From positions 1 through 51,294 of the forward strand of contig CALURK010000014.1 of NCBI GenBank assembly GCA_944323165.1: a stretch of DNA of 51,294 bases. The letters run 5' to 3'. The position numbers were made by a program, and so were the translations under genes. This DNA comes from Candidatus Gastranaerophilales bacterium (GTDB lineage: Bacteria; Cyanobacteriota; Vampirovibrionia; Gastranaerophilales; Gastranaerophilaceae). The notes below the pieces were generated by a model, which saw nothing but the letters and a program-made list of their open reading frames with translations, searched no databases and had not been told where the DNA came from. Below, piece after piece: positions 41,582-50,363 of this stretch. Position 1 is the first letter of the stretch; each line of letters opens with the position of its first letter.

Positions 41582-43300
41582 TTATCCACCGAATGTTTTG
41601 AATGAGTCTTCAATGTTGTCTTTAACAACTTTAGAAACTGCATCAATTTCTGTAGATAGCGCATTCTGCTCTGTATCCAATTGTTTTAGACGAAGCTCAA
41701 GTTGTTGATCTTCTTGTTGTATTAAAGATGTTTTAGCATTAATATCCTGAACCATCTTGTCATATAACGCATTTTCATAATTGTATTGATTCATTGCATC
41801 TTTATAAGCTTCTTCATCTGTGATCGTTTCCGCATTTAATGCATAAGTGACAGAATCATTCTCAAATCTTACAGTCGTAAAACGACCGTTTCCGTCAGTT
41901 TCTAATAATGCGTTTTGAGTAATTTCTTTTTTTGTTGAGATATATGAAGCATTGTAGTAAGATAATTTGTCCTGGCTATCTATCTTGTTAATTCCTGTAC
42001 CACTTTGATATGATCTGTTTAAATCCTCAAATGTAGTGTAGTATGTTACTCCATTCATTTTAAATTGGTAAATACCGCCTAAATACTCATCATTTTCGTT
42101 AAAACAATCAATAATAGATGAGTCAATATTTTGTGCCCTCATGTCAGCTACAACTTGTTTTAACTCAGCTTTTTGATCGTTTGTTAAGTCAGTAAGTAAT
42201 GTAAGTTCACAGTTTCCAACATAAGTCGGTTTACAAAGTCCGTCATAAGTTTGTTCTGCTGTCTGATATGCCTGCAATGCTTGGAATTCTACAGCCTGAA
42301 GAGCTGATATCTGCGCATCATACTGACCAGCTATTTGATCTATAGAATTGTCACCGGTTGTTTGGTATACAGGCAATACAGTCTGAGTGCCTCCGGAGCT
42401 TCCACCATATAAGTTCCTTAAATCTGATCGTAATGCGATTGCTCCGCTTGTAGAATCATAGTAAATATTTGCATAATCTGTTTGTACATCATCTGATAAT
42501 GCACCTTCGCTTACCAGCTTATCGACAGCGGCTTTAACAATGGCTTTGTCCCCTTCGCTAAGCTTGTTGTATCCTGTAAACTCTGTCGGACCTTGAGTTG
42601 TAGTTGAAGGGGATAAGTCGCTTACTGCTCCTGTGTATTCTTGATCATCATTTAGGTTATAATATTTACCGTCTTTTAAGTAATATTGAGTCCCTGCTGT
42701 ATCTGTATATATTGGATCTCCATCATCGGTTACATCAACAACTGTTTGACTTACACTGTAAACATCCGATTCTGTATCATATTCGCAAGAGGAAATCCCC
42801 GTAAAGGAATCTGTATCTGCATAATTTGATAATACAGCAGCTTCATCTTGTTTTGCTTTCGTAGCAGCTTTAGCGGCTTCATATTCTTGTTTTGTTTTTG
42901 TTACTAGTCTTAATGCGGTTTCTATTTGATCAACACTTGCATTAACACCGCTTGAAAACTGTACTTTAGGATCATTTTTCTTTTTTTCTGAACCTGTATA
43001 TACATCTTCATAGTAGTGGTATGTTGCAACATAGTTATAATCTTCTTCCGGCGTTGCAAGCTGCTGCCAATTATCAAGAGTATATTCATTTATCCCATCT
43101 GTGAATGAATACTGTTGTTTCGTATAATCTTGAGTGCTAGGAGGTATTGGCACTTGCAAGCCTAACATCTGGTTAAACAAATTTGCAGATTGATTTGACA
43201 ATACTGTTCTTGCCTGATTTATCTGCTGACCTTCATATTCACAGTTTGATTTTCTTGCAACAAGGGCTAAATACCTTGCCTGCGATGCTGCCATACCCAT
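41582..43300 (-). CDS. Large protein with MGMAASQAR N-terminus and variable centre
   Basis: 572 residues. The N-terminal helix (MGMAASQARYLALVARKSN, then EYEGQQINQ) and C-terminal coiled coil (about 515-572, ending VVKDNIEDSFKTFGG) frame a centre of about 450 residues rich in Asp, Thr, Tyr and Gln with beta-type segments. There is no Sec signal. Conserved ends around a variable middle is the architecture of flagellin, hook and type III needle-type proteins, but the sequence motifs are different. AGGAG lies upstream of the ATG. Probable first gene of the cluster; function unknown. Confidence 0.75.
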   Translation of the reverse strand: MGMAASQARYLALVARKSNCEYEGQQINQARTVLSNQSANLFNQMLGLQVPIPPSTQDYTKQQYSFTDGINEYTLDNWQQLATPEEDYNYVATYHYYEDVYTGSEKKKNDPKVQFSSGVNASVDQIETALRLVTKTKQEYEAAKAATKAKQDEAAVLSNYADTDSFTGISSCEYDTESDVYSVSQTVVDVTDDGDPIYTDTAGTQYYLKDGKYYNLNDDQEYTGAVSDLSPSTTTQGPTEFTGYNKLSEGDKAIVKAAVDKLVSEGALSDDVQTDYANIYYDSTSGAIALRSDLRNLYGGSSGGTQTVLPVYQTTGDNSIDQIAGQYDAQISALQAVEFQALQAYQTAEQTYDGLCKPTYVGNCELTLLTDLTNDQKAELKQVVADMRAQNIDSSIIDCFNENDEYLGGIYQFKMNGVTYYTTFEDLNRSYQSGTGINKIDSQDKLSYYNASYISTKKEITQNALLETDGNGRFTTVRFENDSVTYALNAETITDEEAYKDAMNQYNYENALYDKMVQDINAKTSLIQQEDQQLELRLKQLDTEQNALSTEIDAVSKVVKDNIEDSFKTFGG

Positions 43301-43469
43301 AGCGGTATCTCCTATTTTGTTGATTTACTAATTTTGTCTTAATGGGATATTGTAAAAAGTCAATTCCTCACAGTATCATTATATAGTATTTTTACATTTT
43401 TTAATAAACTTATTTTTTAAATTTCATATATATAGAGTAGTTTGTTTTTTAAAAATCATACGTATATGG

Positions 43470-43475
43470 TACAAT
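43470..43475 (+). promoter_or_regulatory. -10 box of the porin-like gene (leaderless type)
   Basis: TACAAT, then TGATAA and the ATG at 43482. The -35 region is T-rich but weak. On the - strand, a TATAAT at 43378-43383 may serve the 572-residue protein gene. Confidence 0.55.
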
Positions 43476-43481
43476 TGATAA

Positions 43482-44639
43482 ATGAAGCGCATACTTTTAT
43501 TTTTAACCTTTTTTATTTTTATACAAACTTCTGGTTTTGCAATAGAAGAAGTTATTTTGAATGTAGATGATAATAATGCGCCAACTCAAAATGTAAATAA
43601 GGTTTTTGAGGAAGATGATAAGTACACTTTATATGAAAAAATACAAGATATAAAAGCAAAAGAAGTTAAGAATACTGATAGTTCCGCTTACCTGCTGGAT
43701 GGTATACTAACCAAAAATTTTGAATCAGGAATTTTTGAAACTATGCACGTTTTTGGCTATTATAGAGCGGCTGCTGATATTGATGTTTCAGAAGGGGGAG
43801 ATACCATATATGATTTTAGTGCAATTCAAGCAGGTATCAACGGTAAATTCAGAGGCGGAGAGAATTATTATGAAGCACGGTTTCGATTTGACAGACAGGA
43901 CGGCTATTCATTTATACAAGCCCTGCCAATTGATATCTATGTTGCAAATGCTTCAATTCCCCATCATATAGTTATTGTCGGTAATACCAGAACTTCAACA
44001 GGTTATGAAGGTTCCAGATCTGATACTATTATTCCTTTTGTAGCAAGGTCACAAATCTCCAGAAATTTTGGTAATACAAGAAAATTAGGGGTGCGAGTAA
44101 AGGGTAATTACGACTTAGTAGAGTACGATATTGGCGGGTATAGTTCCGATACCTATTTCCGGAGTTTCTTTCCGGGGACAGAATTTGCGGGATGGCTTAC
44201 TTTGAAGCCTCTAGGTAAAACAAACGGTAAGTATGGCAAGTTAAATATCGGAGGCGGCATAACGACCGGGCGTAATGATATTGATTACACTGTATCAGGT
44301 GTGTATGTCGGATATGAGTATAAAAATTTTATGGCTAATTTTGAGTATGCTTATGCAGATGGCTATAATGGTGCAAGGACAATTTCTTCTAATAAGGCTG
44401 AGGGGTTTTATTCAACTTTAGGATATAAAATTACACCAAAGTTGCAGCTTTTGGCAAGGTATGACCAGTACACCCCTGATAGAAACTTTCAAGAAGACAT
44501 AAGAAGAGAGTACTCTGCTGGTATAAATTATTTCATTAAAGGGCAAGCTTTAAAACTAATGTTAAATTATGTATTTTGTCAAAATGATTTGTTTGAAGAT
44601 TCTCATCGAATAATTTTGGGAACACAGTTGATACTTTAA
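43482..44639 (+). CDS. Outer-membrane beta-barrel, porin-like
   Basis: 385 residues: Sec signal (MKRILLFLTFFIFIQ to GFA), a short helical segment (YTLYEKIQDIKAKEV), then from about residue 85 alternating amphipathic strands with aromatic girdles (for example YYEARFRFDRQDGY, YVGYEYKNFMANFEYAYADG, GFYSTLGYKITPKLQLLARYD), typical of a 14-18-strand porin. The last strand reads HRIILGTQLIL. Substrate is unknown; phosphate-selective porins are the nearest structural analogy. It overlaps the CHAP gene tail to tail by 4 nt. Confidence 0.82.
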   Translation: MKRILLFLTFFIFIQTSGFAIEEVILNVDDNNAPTQNVNKVFEEDDKYTLYEKIQDIKAKEVKNTDSSAYLLDGILTKNFESGIFETMHVFGYYRAAADIDVSEGGDTIYDFSAIQAGINGKFRGGENYYEARFRFDRQDGYSFIQALPIDIYVANASIPHHIVIVGNTRTSTGYEGSRSDTIIPFVARSQISRNFGNTRKLGVRVKGNYDLVEYDIGGYSSDTYFRSFFPGTEFAGWLTLKPLGKTNGKYGKLNIGGGITTGRNDIDYTVSGVYVGYEYKNFMANFEYAYADGYNGARTISSNKAEGFYSTLGYKITPKLQLLARYDQYTPDRNFQEDIRREYSAGINYFIKGQALKLMLNYVFCQNDLFEDSHRIILGTQLIL

Positions 44640-45433
44640 GCAGTGTATTTATCAAGAGAGATAAATCCGCTTAAAGTAGAGCTGTTAGCAGTGTATCGTT
44701 GAGTAGCAACCTTATTATTGCAGTTTCCTTCTACCGTTTCAAAAGAACCATCGGAATTAACTTTTGTAACGATACCTGTATGGGATTTACCACCATTTTT
44801 TTCTATCATAATATCGCCAACTTTGACATTTTGGGCAATGAAATTGGCTTTTCCGCTTGAAGGAATTTTTTTGTAACAATTGTTGGCTTCTCCCCATTCT
44901 CTGAGTGAATTTACAGAAGAGAAGTTCTTGAAAGAACTTGGAAGAGAACTTCCGTAAGTCTTTTTTGCGACATATGATACAAAGTCTGCACACCATGGAC
45001 GCGTGTTACCTCCAGAGAAGAGTCTGTTTCCTTCTTTGTCGGAATTTACTTTGCCGACGTAGCTTTTTGCTGTATTCGCTAATTCAAGCTTTAAAGAAGA
45101 GTTTTGACTGGTTGTAGACTTGGAAAAAGTATCACCGGAGAACGATGTGGTGTTAAAATTAAAGCTAAAATTGTTAAAAAGACTGTTATTAAGGTTACAA
45201 TTGGTATTAAAATTAAAGCCGGAATTAAAATTAGTGTTCCAGATATTTGTAGAAAATATATTTGAAAAATCAAAATTATTGAAATTAAATAAGGACATAA
45301 AATTACAGCCAGGAAGCATAGTAGAATTCCAGCCGAAACTGGCAGGGAAGTAAGAGTTTAAGTCGTTAAGCCAACTGCTGCTTCCGCTGAAATAACTGGT
45401 ATTTAATTTTGCAAAATTATCCAAAATAGCCAT
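44636..45433 (-). CDS. CHAP-domain amidase with Asn/Phe-rich head
   Basis: 265 residues. The first 110 are low complexity, dominated by Asn, Phe and Ser. The CHAP domain follows at about 120-260: catalytic Cys148 in RPWCADFVS, His218 in SHTGIVTKV, and the polar third residue in VEGN (235-237). CHAP enzymes cut peptidoglycan peptides. There is no Sec signal, so export must use another route or lysis. AAGGA precedes the ATG. The head resembles that of the 36182 protein in composition. Confidence 0.85.
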   Translation of the reverse strand: MAILDNFAKLNTSYFSGSSSWLNDLNSYFPASFGWNSTMLPGCNFMSLFNFNNFDFSNIFSTNIWNTNFNSGFNFNTNCNLNNSLFNNFSFNFNTTSFSGDTFSKSTTSQNSSLKLELANTAKSYVGKVNSDKEGNRLFSGGNTRPWCADFVSYVAKKTYGSSLPSSFKNFSSVNSLREWGEANNCYKKIPSSGKANFIAQNVKVGDIMIEKNGGKSHTGIVTKVNSDGSFETVEGNCNNKVATQRYTANSSTLSGFISLDKYTA

Positions 45434-45501
45434 AACTAGTCCTTAAATATATAAAGTATATATAAAAGCTATTCTTGCCTTTTTGTAACAAAACTTAATA
45501 C

Positions 45502-45957
45502 TTACCAATTTTCAGAGCCATACGGTTTGTATTTAGAAATGAATTTTTTGTGTTTTTCGATTATAACTGTGTACTCTCTTTTTTCTTCTTTGCTGGCTAA
45601 AGGTAGCAGGGTTTCGTAGTGTAAGATTTCTTCTTTTAGTTTTCTTATTTTTTGCATAATTTCTTCTTTTTTTTGAAAAATTTCGCCATAAAAACCGCAG
45701 TTATCCGGAAGAAAAGCGAAAGGCGAGGACGGGTAATTTATGCAAATTTCGGGTTTTTTGTCATTAGTGCACAAGTTATTTTTCAGAAATTTGCATTTAC
45801 AAAACGTTATATTGTCTTTTTTGCTAAAAGGTTCCAGTAATGAAAAAAAATCTGTGTCTATTTTTTGAATTCCATCACGAAACATTATTCCCTGCGTAAA
45901 ATCAACGGAGATTGAGCTACAGCATTTTCCGCAATGATTGCAATAATTATTCTTCAT
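45502..45957 (-). CDS. YkgJ-family cysteine-cluster protein
   Basis: A 151-residue protein with the CxxCxxCC signature (CNHCGKCC) at residues 6-13 and further Cys in CKCKFL, NNLC, EICINYP and DNCGFYG, the set expected for an Fe-S or zinc site in this family. The C-terminal 60 residues are a charged helix. The family's biochemical role is not well defined. The start lies 6 nt after a TAAAAT box with a good -35, and no Shine-Dalgarno is seen. Confidence 0.88.
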   Translation of the reverse strand: MKNNYCNHCGKCCSSISVDFTQGIMFRDGIQKIDTDFFSLLEPFSKKDNITFCKCKFLKNNLCTNDKKPEICINYPSSPFAFLPDNCGFYGEIFQKKEEIMQKIRKLKEEILHYETLLPLASKEEKREYTVIIEKHKKFISKYKPYGSENW

Positions 45958-45963
45958 AATATT

Positions 45964-45992
45964 ATTTTATACATTTAATAAAGGATTATCAA
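45964..45992 (-). promoter_or_regulatory. Leaderless-type promoter of the YkgJ gene
   Basis: On the - strand TTGATA, a 17-nt spacer, TAAAAT, then 6 nt to the ATG. Confidence 0.7.
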
Positions 45993-46047
45993 TGGACTAA
46001 AATAGATTATCATGGTAGTATATAATTTAGACAAAAGGAGAGCAGAT

Positions 46048-46440
46048 ATGAAGAGATTATTTTTATTAGCGGGAGTATTTCTAGCATTAAATTGTGTAGT
46101 ATATGCAGACGGAAACGCATTCACACCATTGGATTTTAATGATACTCAATACGGAACAGCTCCAGCTGCAACATCAACAGTGAAGGCAGCTCCTTCATCA
46201 ACAGATGGCGATGCTGTGGGTAATGGCAATATTCAAAATGCGATTTTGCAACTTGATAATGCTCAGGTTGATATAAGGAATGATTTATTAAATTGTAAGA
46301 CAAAGTATGCTGATGTAGATGCTCAGTATAAGCTTATAAAGACTGAGAGAAAAGCATTAAAGAAACAAGTTTCAAGTATCGAAAAGAGAATTAAAGAGAT
46401 AGATAAAGCGAAAGAAAAAATAAGAAAGAATATGTTATAA
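46048..46440 (+). CDS. Exported coiled-coil protein
   Basis: 130 residues with a Sec signal (MKRLFLLAGVFLALN to VYA). A Thr/Ala/Pro-rich spacer precedes a C-terminal coiled coil (residues 70-130: QLDNAQVDIRNDLLNCK, then KKQVSSIEKRIKEIDKAKEK). I chose the ATG at 46048, which has AAAAGGAG upstream; a reading from 46012 would start before the ribosome binding site. A TATAAT at 46021-46026 may be its -10 box. Function unknown; a periplasmic spacer or OmpH-like role is possible. Confidence 0.72.
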   Translation: MKRLFLLAGVFLALNCVVYADGNAFTPLDFNDTQYGTAPAATSTVKAAPSSTDGDAVGNGNIQNAILQLDNAQVDIRNDLLNCKTKYADVDAQYKLIKTERKALKKQVSSIEKRIKEIDKAKEKIRKNML

Positions 46441-46442
46441 GA

Positions 46443-46474
46443 AAAACGCCCGATGTTTAAACATCGGGCGTTTT
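46443..46474. terminator. Perfect bidirectional terminator
   Basis: A 32-nt perfect palindrome (arms AAAACGCCCGATGTTT and its complement) shared by the coiled-coil gene (+) and the small exported protein gene (-). Confidence 0.95.
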
Positions 46475-46477
46475 AAA

Positions 46478-46804
46478 TTACTTAGATTGTAATTGGAAGA
46501 GCGGTTTTTCTCTGTTTTCCAAGCAAACGCCAAATTGGCAACTTGAATTATAGTTAAAATTACTTTCTATAGGAGCGAATTCTCTGGTTTGTTCCTGTAT
46601 GACATCATCTCTTTGTATGGGTTTTAAGCGAGCTTCCGGTGTATCTGCGAATTCATTGATATTGCTTTGAGGATTATAAGTGGGTGTGAAAGGTGCTCTG
46701 AAGCCTGGTAAAGTACATACGGTGGCATTATCATCAATAGGACACATAGCGTTTAGCGGAAGCGTGAAGCACAATAGTGAAATTATAGTAAAAAACTTTT
46801 TCAT
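46478..46804 (-). CDS. Small exported cysteine-containing protein
   Basis: 108 residues with a Sec signal (MKKFFTIISLLCFTLPLNA). The mature part has four Cys (in MCPIDD, TVCTLPG, SSCQFG and GVCLEN), which could form two disulfides, and is otherwise Pro-, Asn- and Arg-rich with little predicted structure. AAGGAG precedes the ATG. No family recognised. Confidence 0.7.
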   Translation of the reverse strand: MKKFFTIISLLCFTLPLNAMCPIDDNATVCTLPGFRAPFTPTYNPQSNINEFADTPEARLKPIQRDDVIQEQTREFAPIESNFNYNSSCQFGVCLENREKPLFQLQSK

Positions 46805-46979
46805 AAAATCTCCTTTTAATATTATTTTATAGTTATTTGGGAAAATAGCATTATACGCAAGTCCTAGTACTAAAAGGTAATGGATTGTAAAATTAAAAAT
46901 TATTACATTATTTGATGGATGAAACTAAAAAGAGTATGATGGTAGTATAATAGTGTATAGGGATGGTGGAGGAAATTCA

Positions 46980-48167
46980 TTGTACGCATATCAGCAGCAA
47001 AAGGTAAATAATCAAAGGTGTTTGCATGTTGTTTCAGGCAGAAATGCAGGCACGATAAGATATACAAAAAAACGTAAAAATCCTGTTATGGAAATGATAA
47101 GGACTGTTGTTGTTCTATCATTTTTAGTAGCTTTCGCGTATTTTGTATTTCCAACCTCATACAATAGGTTAATAAAGAATGTTTTTTCACCGCAGAGTAT
47201 TCCTATAAATATCTCTGAGCAATATAATATGGCATTAAAGAATTACAAACGCCCACAAGCAGCAGATTTGTACTCCATTGCTAATCCAATTGCTAATTAT
47301 ATAAGTAATGATTTATTTAAGAATAGATTGCTTTTAACACCGACAATACAAAAGACTCATAGTGAAATAACTACTATGTATCACACAAATGAAATGCAAG
47401 GTTTGAAATCTCAGCTAATATCTTTGATGCGCGAGTATCCGATGATAAAACCTGCAGTATATGTTTGGGAGTATGAGAATGGAAAGTACGTTGACATAAA
47501 TGGAGATAGTCTTTATTCAGCTGCAAGCATAATAAAACTTCCAGTCTTGGTTCGTTTGTTTAAATCTATTGAAGCCAATCAATTTACGATATATGATGAC
47601 ATGCTTTTGACCGATTACTACCAATCTCCCGGATCTGGTAACTTGCAGTATGCGAGAACAGGTGTGAAGTATACAATAGATCAGTTAGCAAAAACTATGA
47701 TACAGGATTCAGATAACACATCCACTAACATGCTAATGTCAAAGCTTGGTGGCATGGATGATATAAATATAGGTTTAAGAGATTGGGGAATTTCAAAAAC
47801 TTATGTAAGAACTTGGTTGCCGGATTTAAAAGGAACCAATAAGACTACAGCTAAGGATATGGCAAAAATCTTGTATAATTTGGATAATCCGGGATTTTTA
47901 AATATAAATTCTCGCGAGTACATAATAGATTATATGAGTCATGTAAAGAATAATAGGCTTATAGCGGCAGGTTTAGGTAATGGCGCGTTGTTTGTTCATA
48001 AGACTGGTGACATCGGTACAATGTTGGGAGATGCCGGAATTGTATATGCTCCAAACGGTAAGAAATACATTGTTGTAATATTAGCAAATCGTCCTCATAA
48101 TGCTCCGCAAGGGAAAGATTTCATAGTAAAAGCATCAAGCCTCATATATAAGGCAGTCGTCGGATAG
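46980..48167 (+). CDS. Membrane-anchored serine hydrolase, class A beta-lactamase fold
   Basis: 395 residues from a TTG start at 46980. That start has GGAGG 7 nt upstream, and a TATAAT at 46946-46951 puts transcription start after an alternative GTG at 46953. A membrane helix near 40-57 (TVVVLSFLVAFAYFVF) anchors a periplasmic domain with SxxK (S183, K186 in SIIK), SDN (244-246) and KTG (341-343, HKTGD), the three motifs of class A-type enzymes. The long N-terminal extension is unusual. Cell-wall hydrolysis or beta-lactam hydrolysis are both possible. Confidence 0.85.
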   Translation: MYAYQQQKVNNQRCLHVVSGRNAGTIRYTKKRKNPVMEMIRTVVVLSFLVAFAYFVFPTSYNRLIKNVFSPQSIPINISEQYNMALKNYKRPQAADLYSIANPIANYISNDLFKNRLLLTPTIQKTHSEITTMYHTNEMQGLKSQLISLMREYPMIKPAVYVWEYENGKYVDINGDSLYSAASIIKLPVLVRLFKSIEANQFTIYDDMLLTDYYQSPGSGNLQYARTGVKYTIDQLAKTMIQDSDNTSTNMLMSKLGGMDDINIGLRDWGISKTYVRTWLPDLKGTNKTTAKDMAKILYNLDNPGFLNINSREYIIDYMSHVKNNRLIAAGLGNGALFVHKTGDIGTMLGDAGIVYAPNGKKYIVVILANRPHNAPQGKDFIVKASSLIYKAVVG

Positions 48168-48196
48168 AAATTATTAATAATTGTAACAATTTATTC

Positions 48197-48227
48197 AATA
48201 TTTGCGCTTTTTAGCGCAAATATTTTT
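48197..48227 (+). terminator. Terminator after the serine hydrolase gene
   Basis: Stem AATATTTGCGC / GCGCAAATATT with a 6-nt loop and a T-tail. Confidence 0.85.
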
Positions 48228-48283
48228 ATGTTTAAATTTTTTAATAGTAAGATAAAATAAAGTTGAAAGAGAAGGTGTATTGT

Positions 48284-50293
48284 ATGAAAAATTTAAAGAA
48301 AAAGATTTCTGCGTTAGTATTAAGCAGTGTATTTGCGACAATGCAAATTTCTTATGCGACGATTGATACAGGTTTAGGAAACGGTATCGGTGGAGCCGTT
48401 ATAAACAATACACAAGGTGGTTTTGTTGATGTTACAACAGGCGCAGGTTCTGCTGATTTAAATTTTAATGGCAATGCTCATGTAAATTGGGATTCATTGA
48501 ACCTTAATAAGGGTGAGTCATTAAATTTTAATGCTGTAGACGGGGCGAACAATTTAACAATTTTGAATACTGTAAATCACGGCATGTCCCAGATTTATGG
48601 TCAAATAAATGCTAACAGCGGAATCGGTCAATTGATTATTTCAAATCCGAATGGGGTTTTATTTGATGGTGCACATTTCACCACTGCAGGTGACGCAATG
48701 ATAACAACGCAGGACATGTCAAATTTAAAAATAGAAGATTTGTCTAATGCAAAGTTTACCAAGTTGTATCAGGAAGGTAAGTTAATACCGATACAAATAA
48801 AGGATTCAACATTCAATATTGGTGGTGATTATAGTATTGTAGCTGCTGGAATTAATGCTGCGAATTCAACAATATCAGCAAAAACTGTTCATTTAGTAAC
48901 TGCAAATGGTCAAGATTACTTGGCATTAGGAGAAACACAGCCTACCAAAGATCAAATAGTAACTAGATTGACCGCTATGAATATAAATGGGGATTTATAT
49001 GTAACAAATGATGTCGGAGCTTTTGAAATAGTAGACGGTGGAACAGTAAATGGCAATGTAAAAGTGTTAACAAGCGGTAATGTTATTATGAATAAAGAAA
49101 ATAACGGTAATAAGCTTGTAATGAATGGGGATGTTGATGTAAAAGGCAATGGCGCACAGATGTTCTTAAGGAATGCAGACGTAGATGGTAACTTAAGAAT
49201 GGCAAGCGGCGGTGGTTTTTTAGACGTAGGTGATATTAATGTAACAAAGGATGCGACATTAATTACTCGTGATGTTTCAACAAACAATGTAAATTGTAAA
49301 CCGACAAAGCATTTTATCCATGTAATAGGTGAAACAAATGTCGGCGGAAATTTAACAATAGATTCAAAAGACAATATTCATATAGGTGGATATGATTATG
49401 ATTCACGTCAATTAGCGGATGGAAAATTGACAGTAGGTGGTGATTTATCAGCGCATGCAAAAGATGGCCATGTAATGACAACAATAGATGTAGATGCAAA
49501 TAAAATTTCATTAGCATCAGATAATTATAATGTCTTAACAGATGGTAAAGCAGTTTTGAATGCAAAAGAATATGAATTTTCATCGAACGGATATTTAGGT
49601 GGTTTGACATCTACGGATGCAATGGGAGTTGATGAAAAAGTTGTAAATATAATGGAAAATTATATTCATATTCCTGATAGCGTAGGTACTCCTGGAAATA
49701 TAAATATTTCAGGTGGTACAATTTCAAAAATCAACACTCCGACAAATGCTTCTACTTACATATCATCAGCAGACGATGTTACTATAACTGGTGCTAATGC
49801 AGGTAGTGTAAATATTACAGCTCCTGGAAAATATATAGAAATTACGGGTAAAGACGTTCATGCAAACGAAATAAATGTAGGCAAAGAAACTGACAAGTTG
49901 AAGGTAGATTTCCCATCAAGAGATTATGATTTAAATTATACTAACATCCGTGACAATCAAAAGGTTACAGTAGCAGGAGATGAGGAAATAACATACAATT
50001 TAACAAATGGTATAAACGGTTATAATAGTGGCACGCAAATAAAGGGCGAAAATACATATTTAGTAGGCCCTGGTCCTCAGATCATTCCAGAGCCGGATCC
50101 TGATCCAATTCCTGACGGAAATGAGAACGTAAAAGTTTTGAGAAGTTTCGAGAATCAGTCAGTAAATATGAATCAAGTCTATACGCCAGTAGCTTATGCA
50201 GCTGATTTAGATGAGGATCAGATAAATGCAGGTGTAAGGAAAAATGTAGATGGCTCAGTTACTGTCGTAAGAGCATTTCCGATGATAAATTAA
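48284..50293 (+). CDS. TpsA-like exoprotein with filamentous-haemagglutinin N-domain
   Basis: 669 residues. Signal MKNLKKKISALVLSS to SYA, then the TPS domain: GLGNGIGGAVINNTQGGFV, HVNWDSLNLNKGESLNF, IYGQINANSGIGQLIISN and the hallmark NPNGVLFDG near residue 115. The rest consists of beta-helix-type repeats (VNGNVKV, VDGNLRM, VGGNLTI and similar), and a Pro/Asp-rich segment (PEPDPDPIPDG) precedes the C-terminus. Such proteins are secreted through a TpsB barrel, which is not in this window. I chose the ATG at 48284, which has GAAGG upstream. Confidence 0.9.
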   Translation: MKNLKKKISALVLSSVFATMQISYATIDTGLGNGIGGAVINNTQGGFVDVTTGAGSADLNFNGNAHVNWDSLNLNKGESLNFNAVDGANNLTILNTVNHGMSQIYGQINANSGIGQLIISNPNGVLFDGAHFTTAGDAMITTQDMSNLKIEDLSNAKFTKLYQEGKLIPIQIKDSTFNIGGDYSIVAAGINAANSTISAKTVHLVTANGQDYLALGETQPTKDQIVTRLTAMNINGDLYVTNDVGAFEIVDGGTVNGNVKVLTSGNVIMNKENNGNKLVMNGDVDVKGNGAQMFLRNADVDGNLRMASGGGFLDVGDINVTKDATLITRDVSTNNVNCKPTKHFIHVIGETNVGGNLTIDSKDNIHIGGYDYDSRQLADGKLTVGGDLSAHAKDGHVMTTIDVDANKISLASDNYNVLTDGKAVLNAKEYEFSSNGYLGGLTSTDAMGVDEKVVNIMENYIHIPDSVGTPGNINISGGTISKINTPTNASTYISSADDVTITGANAGSVNITAPGKYIEITGKDVHANEINVGKETDKLKVDFPSRDYDLNYTNIRDNQKVTVAGDEEITYNLTNGINGYNSGTQIKGENTYLVGPGPQIIPEPDPDPIPDGNENVKVLRSFENQSVNMNQVYTPVAYAADLDEDQINAGVRKNVDGSVTVVRAFPMIN

Positions 50294-50319
50294 AAATAAT
50301 AAAAATTAATAAAGCAAGA

Positions 50320-50347
50320 AATACCGCAAATATGCGGTATTTTTTTT
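50320..50347 (+). terminator. Terminator after the TpsA-like gene
   Basis: Stem AATACCGCA / TGCGGTATT with a 4-nt loop and eight T residues. Confidence 0.93.
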
Positions 50348-50363
50348 GTATTTGCATTTTGAA

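Noticed and set aside
41582-43300. Flagellin or hook protein
   Set aside because: The architecture is similar, but the N-terminal motif does not match flagellin, FlgE, FlgK or FlgL, and no flagellar gene is nearby.
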